A stretch of 64,000 bases of DNA from Chrysaora quinquecirrha (lineage: Eukaryota > Cnidaria > Scyphozoa > Semaeostomeae > Pelagiidae), in the NCBI GenBank assembly GCA_014526335.1, contig JACTAT010000014.1:6294393-6358392 (forward strand), read 5' to 3'. This document shows positions 37,398 to 49,480 of the stretch, in pieces. A model generated the notes under the pieces. That model saw only the letters and a list, made by a program, of their open reading frames with translations. It was not told where the DNA came from and ran no database searches. Positions within the stretch are counted from its first letter, which is position 1. Every line of letters begins with the position of its first letter. The position numbers and the translations under genes are program-made.

Positions 37398-38212
37398 TGA
37401 GACGAGCAGAAATATGCTAATAATCGCAGGAAGATTTTTTCTGTTGCGTTCTTAATATCCACAGTATATTCAAGCCTGTTACAATTTTCTAAATTCTTAA
37501 AAAATCGAATTTTAATTAAAATCATTTGAATGCCCTCAAGAGGTAGACGACCGTAATAAATAGGCCCAGTTAGAGTTAATTTGAGACATGTAGAATTGCC
37601 CTCTCTAGCGATGGTCGGATTGGAGTGCCCTCTCGGTCTCGCAAGTTAAGAAGCTCCTATTTCCTGCAGGCCGTATATTATAAGACCATAGGGTTATTTG
37701 GCTGTGATGACCTCCCTGCATTTACGGATAATTCACAAACTGGGCGATATGAGCAATTGGTATGACCAGAGGACTCGCGTTGATGGCCTGTAGCCATGTC
37801 TACCTAAGTTTGTAGATGTAGAGGGCGTAGAGCGTTGGTGCAACAAGCAAGAGGTAGTCATGGCCCTGTGGGATTCTAATCGTAACTGACTCTTAGCAGG
37901 TTACTTATCAGAGAACCATCAAAGCGCATATAATTTTGCAGGCACCTCCCGGTTGCAGAGCCTGGCCAGAAGTCATAATTTCAAGACTTGACCAGGTCAT
38001 ATCAACCTCTCAAATTATCGATTTTCCCTTACTATTCTTTACTGCTCCTAATCCTGCCCCCCCCCCCTGCAAAAATAAACCCCCTGCATCTCATTCTCGT
38101 GTCCAATTTTGAGAATGAGACAACTCAAGGTCTTCTTACAAGGTATCAACATACTGTACATAGCCTTAACCCTAAATATTAATTACAAAAAAAGGAAAAT
38201 AGATAAAAGCTG

Positions 38213-41163
38213 TTATTCCTGAAATGAAGTTTCGCTCGTAGTTTTTCGTTTTCTTCGAGGTTTATTTCTTTGAACCATATCACTAATATCTCTTCGACAC
38301 CTGAAGTATAAAGCAGTTCCAATCAGCAAAAAGACCAAACCAATTATTATCAGGATGATTGCCCAAATTGGTAGAGGCTCTGGAAAGAAAAGATGATGTC
38401 ATAACCGAAGCTTATGTTCCATATTACTAAGAGTGTAGCCAGGCCAGGGAGGTTTGTTGGAAGTTCAGACACGGTCCCATGGGTTGCACCTACCTCACAT
38501 AAGTACAGTGGTCTGCATGCAAAACAAAATTTTTGCTACTCATTGCGGAATTTTTGAGCCCTCATACACTTTCCGGAAATTCTTCTGGAAATTTTCGTGA
38601 AACAAAACCATCTAAGGGTAAAATTAAACACAAAACCACACCCTATCCAGAAAAAGTTATCCTGCATGCTACCCTATTCTGGAACTTTAATAGACAATTC
38701 TGCTATATCCCCTTTTGGGAATTATTCCTAGGAATGACACCCCAATGGCAGGCACACCCCGACTCAAAATATCTTAAGTGCACCCGTGGGGGAATGACCA
38801 CAAAAGACAAACATCAATCTCGTACGCCAAAATGATACACCCCTCGGCTGCACCAGCCATTTGTACAAAATTTGCGTTCAGTTTCTCGCCCCGTATAACG
38901 TAACTTGGAGTAACGTGGAGGATGTGCAGTATAGACTAGTACTGTATAGTGGAGGGTGCCAATACAACATGGAGGGATATCTTCAGTACGGTGGAGGGTT
39001 ACCATTTGTAACTGGGAGGGATTTCTGCACAAGCTTCAATTTTTTCATTTATAACCATCAACCGTCCAGCTACATCACGTGGATGAAGGACACCTCAAGC
39101 AGTGAAAATGCTTTACCAGTTGCAAATCATCAGCAAGATTACGGCAAGGCAAGAAGGTAAGCCTTGCCTTATACAAATTAGCTTCAATATTCTACTATGG
39201 TCAATTTTTCGGAAGAGTTTAACCGTTCAGAGTAATTTACAGGAAAGTCCATATATGGAGCTTTAATAACCACCCCAGTTTTCCTTTGCGAATGTTACCT
39301 ATATGAGTTATATATGCATTGCCTTATTTATATTACTGCAAGAGAAACACAACTTCTACACGATTGACTAACGACAAATGATAACAAGACATAGGTCCTG
39401 ACTCCTCACCTGTTTCCACGATCAGCTCAAAATCTGTCAGAAATGTCGAGTTATTCAATAATGAAAAATTGCATTTATAATTCCCTGCATCTCTCATCTC
39501 CACTTTGATTATATGAAGTTGTGTTCCTTCCTTATTAAATTTCCTCCGTCCTGTTGACTCCATTTTGATTTCATTGCTTTCTTTAAACCATGAAATATTA
39601 AATTTTGCCTTCGACAAATCTATGTTCTTGTAATATGCTTTCATGATGACGTCATCGTTGGCTTGAACAATGAACTTTCGAGATATTTTGAAAACATCTC
39701 CTATGGAGAGAGCAATAGTTTGGTTATTGATGTGACATCAATGAAATATGTTGATAGCTATGTTAGTTAGTTGTATAAGCCGTTTTGTTCTTGAAAAAGT
39801 TGTTCTTAGATTTTCGTCTACCATGAAACATAATAAACCACCACAACAAGCATAATAACCCACCGCATAAGTGCGTATCCACAACTGTTCGCAAAATATA
39901 CCATCACAGTACGCAAAATACCACCACAGTATAGTGCGCATCCACCACAGAACGCAAAAGATATCACCACAATATTGCGCATCCACCACAGTAGTGCACA
40001 TCCACCACAGTACGCAGTAAATACCACCACAGTAGTGCGCATCCAACACAGTATGCAAAAGATACCACCACAGTATTGCGCACCCACCATAGTAGTGCGC
40101 ATCCACCACAGGAGCAAGGTGTTTTCTTATAAAAGGCTTGAAGGGGAGAGTTTTGCATAAAATTAAGAACATCCAAATAATACTGGCCATTTGTCGAAGT
40201 GACGTACTCTCCCACGATTTGAGTTTGCCGACAAATTAAATTCCTATTTCCATTCAGAATAAACATGAGTTTTAAATATTTGCTTATTTTTCATTTTTTG
40301 AGATCTTCTGCGTTGTTACATTGAATTTCTCTCTTATTACCTGCATAAAAATTGTGTGTACCACCAGTTACAAGAGAGCTCCGATCTTTAAACACCAAAT
40401 CATCATTTTCGACAAAGTAAACGCACGATTTTAACGACAATCCTTGCAATCTTAGACTAAAGTCCGCAACTGAATTTTAGAAATCATGAAGGTTTTATCC
40501 GAAGAGCGACCAAATCCATTGAAATTTTGTAACCTTTGCTGCCGATCCTTTTGTTTTAACGGAAATCCTTAGAAGTCCGTTTGGTTGATCACTGCCCCTC
40601 GGTCGTGTGCCATTCCTACTTTTCCAACTTGCGATCACGATCCCGAGATTGTTGGATAAAAACAATTACAGCGATGGTAGTTCTTTATCGTTTTATAATT
40701 TCCCGATGACCGTGCGATTAGCGATTAGAAAATTTCATGATCACGCGATAATAATGTAACCATTATGAGTAGGAAAGCAAGCTATTCGGAAGGGTGAAAT
40801 CTTAAAAATAAACTATCCTAAATTTATTTTGATTTGATGAGTTTCTTATAATGAGTTTCTTATAATCAAAGCGCTTGTACTCTTTGCACATACGCAATGA
40901 ATAAGAAGAACCAAAATTCCAAATTTGCCTGATCGATCGTGGGAGATAAAGACAAAGCTAAGTTGTTTCATTAAATGTGCTGACGGACTGTGGTCGCTAT
41001 TTTACATTCATAAGTATTCCCTTTTCGGCTATATAAATGTATCGTTATAACCAACAAGTATTTGCAGTTTTTAACAAAGTTTTAAGACAGCATACTTACC
41101 TTCTACGAAAACCAGCCAAAATCCAATGAGTATTCCAAAGATGAGAAGTCTGTAGCCAGACAT
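38213..41163 (-). CDS. Single immunoglobulin-domain type I membrane protein
   Basis: Four exons on the minus strand: 41100-41163 (ATG at 41163), 40341-40469, 39410-39700 and 38213-38379. All introns are phase 1 and the total, 651 nt, gives 216 residues. Residues 1-20 form a signal peptide (MSGYRLLIFGILIGFW...). Exon 2 adds 43 residues of unknown fold with one Cys. Exon 3 encodes an Ig-like domain: C-strand Trp in FNISWFK and the F-strand signature DAGNYKC. No Cys stands at the usual B-strand position, so the canonical disulphide seems absent. Several N-glycosylation sequons are present (NIS, NFS, NST). The last exon encodes one transmembrane helix (PIWAIILIIIGLVFLLIG) and a short basic tail (CRR...KPRRKRK). 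The build suggests a cell-surface recognition or adhesion molecule; I do not recognise a named orthologue. Exon 2 could be alternative, since skipping it also keeps frame. Confidence 0.75.
39840..40120. repeat. CACCACAGTA minisatellite in the Ig-gene intron
   Basis: About 280 bp of units of the type TAGTGCGCATCCACCACAGTA and GCAAAAGATACCACCACAG alternate in a higher-order pattern of roughly 57 bp. It lies between the exons at 39410-39700 and 40341-40469. Open frames on both strands are side effects of the repeat. Confidence 0.85.
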
Positions 41164-41719
41164 GCTCAAAATGTAATAATATACTATTGCTGATCAATTT
41201 TGAGCAATACAGCGCGCAATTTGTCTTCTGTATACGCAGATTGATAAAATGAAATCGCAAAAATAGTTCTCTATTCATTCTATGCATCAGCCATCTGAAA
41301 CAACCAACTCTACTTGTAACTACGATATCCAAGACGGGGGTCCTCAAAAAGATCTAAACAGAAGAACAGGTGCTCTATAATTTCAAAGTTCAAATATGGG
41401 GGTAAGTCTAAGTTCTAGAAAATAGAACAAACGGTTGCGTCAGGTATTTTTAAAATTGGGTTAAATGTAAATATAACACTTGGGGCTGGAACATTCTAAA
41501 ACAAAATGATGCGGGTTGAGGCTCAACCAATATCGAATCAACTTGAAGGACAAATCCGATGTCTTGAAAGTTTTCTAAAGAAATCTAAGAGCTGATTTCT
41601 GAATAAGCGACAGAAGGAGCATGCAAAAAAGAAGCTGATGAAGCTAGTGACATCGTGGAAAGGGTTTCTTGTTATGTTCGTTGTTCATTTGGCAGCAAGT
41701 TAAAGTCTGCCCGCCAACA

Positions 41720-42040
41720 CGTCGCGCATGCGCATGAGTTTTTTCCATCATTGGCGTGATTGATTGAAAGAATTCTTCAAGTAAAGAGAGGATATCTTAC
41801 AAAATTGTTCAGTGTGTGAGTCGGAAGCTGGCGGGATATCCAAGCGTAAGCATATGGTCTGGGGGCCGGATAGTCCCACCCCTTGGCTGGCCGAAGATTC
41901 ACGGGAGAATAGCGATTTCCTGTAACGGGAACCACCGTAAGATGCGACGCCTCAGCCACATTGTCTCGGCATTGTGGATGCAAGTGGGGAGCATTCATCT
42001 CCAGCACTGGGCCATGTTTTTGCAGTATTTGGCATAATAT
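41720..42040 (-). repeat. 350 bp dispersed repeat with NRF-1-like palindrome, copy 3 (inverted)
   Basis: Reverse complement of the units at 10205-10565 and 14205-14560: GGAGCATTCATCTCCAGCAC, GTAAGATGCGACGCCTCAG and GATTTCCTGTAACGGGAACC are diagnostic. It keeps the palindrome as CGCGCATGCGCA at 41723-41734. It is more diverged than the other two copies and lies about 560 bp upstream of the Ig gene start, in the same orientation as that gene. Confidence 0.7.
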
Positions 42041-42137
42041 GCATACGTCGGCCACACTCTAGTGCTGACTCTTCTTCAAAAAACAAAAGTGGAGATTCTT
42101 GTTGCCGTTTTGTCCTCTTTTTGAGTACAACAATAAA

Positions 42138-42273
42138 TATAATTTTCGCCTACCAGCCGTATGAAATCATAGCTGAAGATGTAGAGAATTATCCTCTACC
42201 AAAGCTGAACTACAATTATGATGAGCTTGAGCCACTTATTGATGCAAAGACATTATCTTTTTTTTCATCGTGA
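42138..42273 (+). pseudogene. Fe/Mn superoxide dismutase N-terminal-like fragment
   Basis: One plus-strand frame reads EDVENYPLPKLNYNYDELEP followed by LIDAKTL. This fits the N-terminal signature of Fe/Mn superoxide dismutases (Y-x-LP-x-L-x-Y-x-Y-x-x-LEP-x-I). The next family residues should be the metal-ligand helix with HH, but a run of eight T bases leads to SFFSS and a stop. Dropping one T would restore FH at the expected place and leads to a GTGAGA donor-like site. No further SOD exons were found downstream. It may be a decayed gene piece, a captured exon or an orphan first exon; function is doubtful. Confidence 0.4.
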
Positions 42274-43809
42274 GAATATTTCGCTGTAAAAATACTTAAA
42301 AACACCTGACCCGAGCTAACCAAAGGACGTTTTACGTGAAATCGAAGTTTTTAGAGATATTGAACAGCTTGAACAGCAATTAGTTTTCCGAGAGACGCAA
42401 TGCTTGTCAGGGGAGGGACATCTGGAAAGACGAAGATTTCAAGATCTACCAATCCCCCTCTTTCTACTCCTTTCATAACAATAACAGAGCACTTCTATCT
42501 GCGGCCCTGGGGGCGATCAAGTCCCTTTCGGGACACTGTTCCACGTCGGTCCCACCCCAACACTTGGACTCTTCGTGGCCACCTTTGTCCCGAAAACTAG
42601 TAATTTTCTGTCGTCATAAATTACTAAGGTTTGCCCCAAGAACTCTGTAGTTGCATAGGTATTTCCTGCACGTGTTTTAGTCTCTATGGAGAGACAGCGA
42701 TTTAGTTGGGTAAAACAGGGTGAGATTGCCAATAGGTTGGAGCATGAGCGAAAACCTATCTCAAAAACTGACGAAAGCTGAGTCAAATAGCCAAAAAACA
42801 TGGTCATTAATGACAACACTAAGTCAGATATTTCTCAAGAAAATCATGAAAAGGTTGTACAGAAAAGAGCTGCCAAAAATGGTACCAGTAAAGCCTTCTA
42901 AAAATATCTTCACCAAAATTACGGCTGGTTCTCTTAACGAACTAGGTCAAGATATGCTATAAGGCAAGATTGGCTACATTACGCAGGCTGTTTCCTTCTT
43001 TCTATGGCTCAAGGCAAGGCTCTATGGTAGGTCATTTGGGATATAAGTTACACAGAAAAAACCAAATGGATATTGGGTACGCAAGTGTGTAAAATATTAA
43101 GGGTAGGTACATGGGCTATTTTTTGTGGAGCTCTGGAATAAGGGAGAGGATTTTTTAAAGAAAAAATACAGAGAATAAGGACCAATGATGGAAATAATTG
43201 TGAGGGACTTTGTCTTTTCGGAGCCCCCCAGGGCCTCACAATTTGAATTGTATGCAACATCCGAAAGAACGTTATAGCTTAGCGAGAACGTTTTACATGA
43301 CCGGAGTATAGAGTATGCTATAGTAGATAGCAATCAAGTACAAAATTTCAGTATTCAGTGCATTTCAGTCGGATTTCGTGATCAAATATTTTCACTACTA
43401 TTGTGGTAGCCTTGGGAATATCATACCAAACTCCTTACAACAACAATGAACTTCTATAAAACGAGAAAATAAGCGCAGAAAGCTTCCCAGCAAGTGTTTT
43501 TTTAGAACTTCACAATTGTCTCTGATTCGTCAAGAACTTCAAAATTAGCAGCAAAATGGAGAGAAAGTTTTAATAATTAATATTTTCATCCTCTTTATTC
43601 CAACAAGAGTAAGAGGATTGTAATTCTATCCCAAACACAGTTACATGAAACACGCATGGGAGTTTCCGTCTTATCCGAGGTTCTAGTGAGCTTTTAGTGT
43701 TATTATGCACAGATTAGGTACAGAAATCATTCCACTACAAAAACAAAGAGAGTGCCAGTTATGGTATTATTGGCATTTATTTTGGGAGAATGTAACCTTT
43801 GTTGCCAAT

Positions 43810-44285
43810 AGGTCGCTAGCTCTCACCGAGATTCGAACAGTGTTGCTGAATTTTCGGAATGTTTGCAAAAGCCGAAGAGCAATACACTCCTTGGATATCT
43901 CGTATACCCAGTCGCTAGTTGTCGCTTAGTGTCGCTTAGTGTCGTAGAGTGTCGCTGAAGTTTCGGAATGCTTGCAAAAGCCGAAGGGCAATACACTCCT
44001 TGGATATCTCGTATACCCGTTCGCTAGTTGTCGCTTAGTGTCGTAGAGTGTCGCTGAAGTTTCGGAATGCTTGCAAAAGCCGAAGGGCAATACACTAATG
44101 GGAAATCTCGTATATCAGTCGCTAGTTGTCGCTTAGTGTCGTAGAGTGTCGCTGAAGTTTCGGAATGTTTCCAAAGGCCGAAGGGCAATACACTCCTTGG
44201 AAATCTCGTACACTCGGTGTCTCGCTGTCGCTGAGTGTCGCCGAAGTTTCGGAATGTTTGCCAACCCGAGGGACACTGCTAGTGC
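43810..44285. repeat. 105 bp satellite array (GTCGCTTAGTGTCG)
   Basis: Four to five head-to-tail units of about 105 bp, each with TCGCTGAAGTTTCGGAATG, TTGCAAAAGCCGAAGGGCAA, TACACTCCTTGGATATCTCG and GTCGCTAGTTGTCGCTTAGT. The middle units are almost identical and the outer units diverged. Confidence 0.9.
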
Positions 44286-45780
44286 AGGCTCATTCCTGAA
44301 GCAAGCAAGCAGCAATCGTAAACTATTTGTTAACTTAGATCAAGGGTTCTGGCAATTGTACAGCTGATGCGGGCCTGAGCCTTCGCAAATCCAGTATTCT
44401 ATGGATTTCAAGGAAATCGCCTGGAAACCCTTTTGCTTCAAAAGGAATCTCGTACACCTTCTGGGAGAGTGAAATAGTGAAATGCCCTCGCTCAGACCTT
44501 TCTCTCTTTAAGGAAAGATCGAAGAAACTAGGCTTTCTACTTTTCAAAATTTAGACTTGGAATTATCGGAATAAGATGAAAATTACCCGAAATCAAGGCA
44601 GATTGATTCATAATCCGTTTCCAGTGCAGATGCTCACAAAATATGATCAGCAATCAAGGCCTAAAATCGGGATATTACATGTAGGCCTATCCGATGCGGC
44701 ACATGTATTCGACGCCCGATACACGATGTAGCCAACTCGAACCAATACAAAATTTAGGAGCGCAAGCCAGCTATAGGTGGCTAGGTTCAAGCAAAAGTAA
44801 AAAATTGTTGCGTGCTCAACTTTCAGATCAAGCGAATTGCAATCACATATCCATACAGCTTTAGCACACTGGATTTTATTCATTAAGATTTATATAAAGA
44901 TTTAGAAATTCTACGAATGATGAGATATTTGCGATTAGTGCGTTACAAACACATACAAACTGCGAAACTGCGAAAATGATAGAAACATGCAAAAGAGACT
45001 TAAAACACTGAAACGAGACAAGATCTAAATTTCATGTAAGTAGCTAGACTCACTACAGAAGTCGTAGATTCGCTCCCAACCCCCAACGCAACACAGTCCG
45101 CTCATAGTTTGGCCATTAAAAACAGCAAGAACTATTTTCTGATTTTACATTTTTCTAAATGAATTGAATTGAGGTGAAGGCAGCGAAAACTCATGTAGTA
45201 AGTCTAGTAAGTAGCAACAAAAGTTTCGGATTAGAAATATTTTATGTTTTCCTTCAAATATTGCAAAACTCGAAACCAGAAACGAAAAATATATCGGGCG
45301 GGGGAATAAAGGTAGAAGATTCGAAAATGGGAGAAGTGAAAGTTTAAATTGTTGAGAAAAGAATAATTTTGGAAAAAAGTTTTGAAGGCCTAAATTTTTT
45401 TGTTTAATAAATCTGAAGTAAATGTCAATGTTGCAAATGATTTGTCGCAAAATGGAAAAGTTGCTTACTTATACCCTATTATTTTTCACTTTCAAAATTG
45501 TAGTTAACGAAGAAAATTTCTTAAAGGTAATCACCACTCACATACATGACGTATTTGCATAAATAAGGCAAAAAGGATTGACAAACAGGCTCAGAAAATA
45601 CAAAATTCTAACTTACATCTAAATTCAATGTCCTTTAAAAATTACTTTTGTAGTGTTTGTGAAATTTCCAGAGTTGGCTCTATTTGTTTTCTTTCTCTTT
45701 TGCAATGTCTATAAAATGTAAAGAAAAATAAATTCAGCATTTCAGTAATATGCAATTTACTCAAAGTCTCTGATCTTTAA

Positions 45781-46067
45781 GGCCCTGGCCAAACGATCAA
45801 ACATTGTTTGTCAAACGTTTAAAATTTGCTTGACAAGCGAAATGTTTTGAAGTTGGGCCATATTTCAAAACACTGCCGGATAAACATTTTTGCTCGCGCT
45901 AGCAAAAATGTTTTTGACTTCTCAGAAACACGACACAGTGTGTTTGAGGCTTGATATTGTCAAGCAATGTTTTGTGACGTGGCAAAACGTGCAAACATTG
46001 TTTGATGAGCAAATTTCAAATGTTTGACAAACAATGTTTGATCGCTTGACCAGGGCTAAAGGTGTGA
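45781..46067. mobile_element. TIR family B element, intact copy
   Basis: About 287 bp. Left end GGCCCTGGCCAAACGATCAA then CATTGTTTGTCAAACG; right end TTTGACAAACAATGTTTGAT then CGCTTGACCAGGGC, near-perfect inverted complements for some 50 bp. A second inner inverted motif (CTTGACAAGC near 45830) follows. Non-coding, and the clearest member of the family in the window. Confidence 0.85.
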
Positions 46068-48162
46068 CTGCAAAACTAACCAAATAAACATCGAGGAGGT
46101 TAATGTCTCATGGAAATGATGCACATTTACCTCAGAGAATCTAACAATGTGGTGATGACCAGCGCATTATTTTGAAGTTAACAACCCATTGGGTAAAAAC
46201 TATATACAAGACTAACCCCCTCAACCAAGTTCTTAAAAGTAGATAGAAAATAGCTTTACTCTATGCATCTGTTCACGCTTTTCATGAATACCTTTAATAA
46301 AAAGTACGGGTCGATACGAGCCAAACTTCATCTTTTTTACGAAATCTCAAAGGGCCTTTTTTCCGTAAATTTAAAGCAAATTCCACAGGCATAAGTTGTT
46401 CCAAACGGTACTTTAAACATGACTTGAAAAGAGTACCGGGCAAAAAGATGGTGCAAAATCAGAAAAAAAAACAAGAAACATCCTGAGAAAGAAGTTGAGA
46501 AGTTGAGAGCGTTCCCACAGAGACAAGAAATAGCAAAGTTCTAACAACCAAAATCTATGTATTTAAGCAGTACTTATATTCAAGCTATTTGCTGTTCTAT
46601 CTTTTCTGTATACAGTATCTTATTTACTGTTATCGTAAAATACTGCTGATGTAAGAAATGCATTTCTAAAAAATCATATAGACTTACTTTAAAACTAAAG
46701 CCTTTTCCAGACAGAACTACCAACTGGAACTACACCTAATACATTTTGGAAAAACTGACTTGGGCATGGCGATATACAAGGCAAAATACCGGTTAGGGAT
46801 TCAACTGCCGCATTGCATTGCATCTCATTTGCATCAAACTGGCAAAGCAAACCTCAAGGGAATTGGAATCGGATTAAATCTTCAAAAAACTTTCTTTGAG
46901 TGTTAGATATGCTTCTGCTTGGACAAGAATAACTTTGCAAAATGGATCATCTATCATGTGGTCAAAAGTTCATTTGAATAACAAAAGGCATTGTTCTGAA
47001 TGAACCAAGGGACATTTGAACCGACAAAGCATGTTTGCTGGTTGAGTTTGGCTTAAATTCAAAATTAGCGAGGAAGAACATCGGCATCTCAACTCGAGTG
47101 TATTTTACTTGCTGAATACTACTGGAGAGAATATTAAAATTTTGCCGAGTTTTGCGACGAAAATCAAATTTGCAATTGGCTAATTTTTTGGTAAAATTGG
47201 TATTCGCACAGACAGAGTGGCAAGGACAAAATTTTGGACGTTTATCATAACACACAAAGCTATAAGAACGTGAAGTTTTGGACTTTCAGGATCAAAATTT
47301 CAGGCGGAGGAAAACTGAAGAAATACGAGAGATAATGCAAGACTTTGAGCGTAACTTTTAGACGTAAATTTTCTCTTCTCATTATCAATTTTTAGCTTTT
47401 GAAAATTGAAATTGTGTTAAATTCTGACAAATTTCGTCAAATTGCTACAGATTACTCTTTTTAAACCGAGGCTCATTAGATAAGAGCCTCGTTTTAGAAA
47501 TCCTTATCGCAGTGACTCTGTGACTTGTGTGACTGGTACTCGCTGAACCTTTGCCCAGTGCTCGAACAAGCCTGTCATTCAAGCTGTTGAACAGAACATG
47601 CTGTGCTTCCTATATTTACCCAGGAGTTAGCCTCGAGTCTAACTAGATTTACAGACGCCATAAACAGGGCTAGATAGATCGTAAATGCAATTTTCGCGGC
47701 TCAGTGGACTAATTCTACGACAGCCAGAAAAACCTTCAATATTGCGCTTATGTCACTATGACCACAAAATTTTAGGCCCTATTCGGACGAGGAACATTTC
47801 CTTTGCATATTATGTAATGAAAGAGACTGCTTTTCCCAGACAAACCTTTGGGAAAAATTTGATAACAACATGCCAACCCAGATGTGGATCGAAAATAAGC
47901 CAATCAGGAAAGAATATTGCCATTGTGTTTGAAACACCAATCAGCTTGAATCAGCTTGCAGCAAACTGACCAATAGAATTAGCCCAAAAGTCCACTATTT
48001 TCAAATGCCCATTTCTGGATAAACATGTTCTAAAAATTAATATTTTTGTCTTCTACTGACTTTCATCAGTTTCTTGGAAAGCCAAGGACTTTCTTTGCAA
48101 TTTTGGTGTCTTTATTGCTTCAGTCTTCAAAGTTTATAAAACTATATAGATCTATATAGAAG

Positions 48163-48350
48163 GTGCTGTGGCGTCGTGGTGTAATCCAGCTGACTCATGG
48201 TGTCAGAAGCTCAGTGTGGTCAGGGTTTGAGCCCAGCCACGGTAGCGTCACGGCCAGGGTCGAGGTCTCGATTAGTTAACCTACTACTGAGATTCTAGCG
48301 ACTGGCGCTAAAACACCATTTCACCTTCACCTTCACCTTCACCATCTAAC
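48163..48350 (-). repeat. tRNA-like SINE, family 1, complete minus-strand copy
   Basis: Reads in reverse complement as GTGAAATGGTGTTTTAGC ... CTCGACCCTGGCCGTGACGC ... CTGGGCTCAAACCCTGACC ... CACGACGCCACAGCACCTT. Its structure mirrors the 808-995 copy. It is preceded on the minus strand by a short (GGTGAA)n tail. Confidence 0.75.
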
Positions 48351-49480
48351 AAAGTTTTAGCTAATTCAAGTTCCTCTGCGACTCCCAACTATACTGAAGT
48401 GATTTCTACAACAGCAAGTTCGAAGCAAAGTTAAGGCAGCTTTTCAAGTTGAGATGAAACTTAATAGCAACTGTGGAGACTCATCACCACTAATGCTAAC
48501 AAAAAGGCAGAAACAGACGAGCAAAGAAAATAAAATCAAACCATCAGACCAAAAATTTTTGAAAATTTAAGATAACACGTCATCAAACTTAAAGAAGAGT
48601 GGTCAATGTACTAAGCTTGCTACACTATTACACATTTTCAATCTACTTCTATGAAATGTTCATGTACAACTGTGAGACGAGTATAAAAACAACTGGAAGA
48701 ATGTAGAAAAGCTTAGGACAATAAAAATGTGTTTCTGTAGGGTTATAAAAGATTCTTGAAGATTAAATGGGGGTCTTTGCATTTGAAGAATGTCTGAAAC
48801 ATCTAGCATAAACAGGATTTTTAGGCCTAACGACCTCTCAAACATTCGGACGCATAACTTCTTAGTGTCTTATTGTACAAGAAAAGTACTTTTATCTAGT
48901 CTTATACTTAAACAATAGATAGACCAATAGACCAATGGACATGATATGTTCTCTAAATCTACTACGATAAATTTTAAATTTTTCAAACGAACTTGGAGTT
49001 CTCTACTCCGGGTTGGATTTGCTGGAAAAATCTATAATTTAGGAACGTGTTCCGCTTAGAAAATAAGTTGGTTTTTGTCAAAATCTTACACACATTTGAG
49101 ACGAAAAAATCATTTAAAAAACTGTGCTTTGCATTAAGAAAATATTCAAGACCCTGGACGTTTCCAAAATACTTTCTGCGGACAAAACATTATAGCATTA
49201 GGATTGGAAAATAAAGAAAAATAAAGAATAGGCCTCGAGTTATTACTCTGATACAACAATAGCCTACTACAACAGAAAACTGGAGTTTCTGACTTTCTAA
49301 ATAGGCTCAAAAACTCACAAAAACTGCATGAATTAACTAACTACGTTTCTATTATTATTTCACAGTGCCTGTATTATGTAAGAGTTTGATGAGTTCGCTG
49401 CATTCATTAAAAGGGACTAGTCCATCGTTTTAAGAGCGGAGACAAGATAGGACCTTGGACGTAGCTTCATAACTTACGAT

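Larger units (their letters stand above)
41164..49480. other. Gene-poor 8 kb spacer
   Basis: Apart from the dispersed repeat (41720-42040), the SOD-like fragment, the satellite at 43810-44285, a TIR family B element (45781-46067) and a SINE (48163-48350), I see no supported gene. Open frames near 42720-42962, 45145-45450, 46962-47255 and 47685-47969 match nothing I recognise and lack splice or start context. Confidence 0.5.

Noticed and set aside
42640..42962. Plus-strand frames with RLEHERKPISKTDES and a following 80-residue frame
   Set aside because: The peptides look somewhat protein-like but are broken by stops, and I could not match them to any family.
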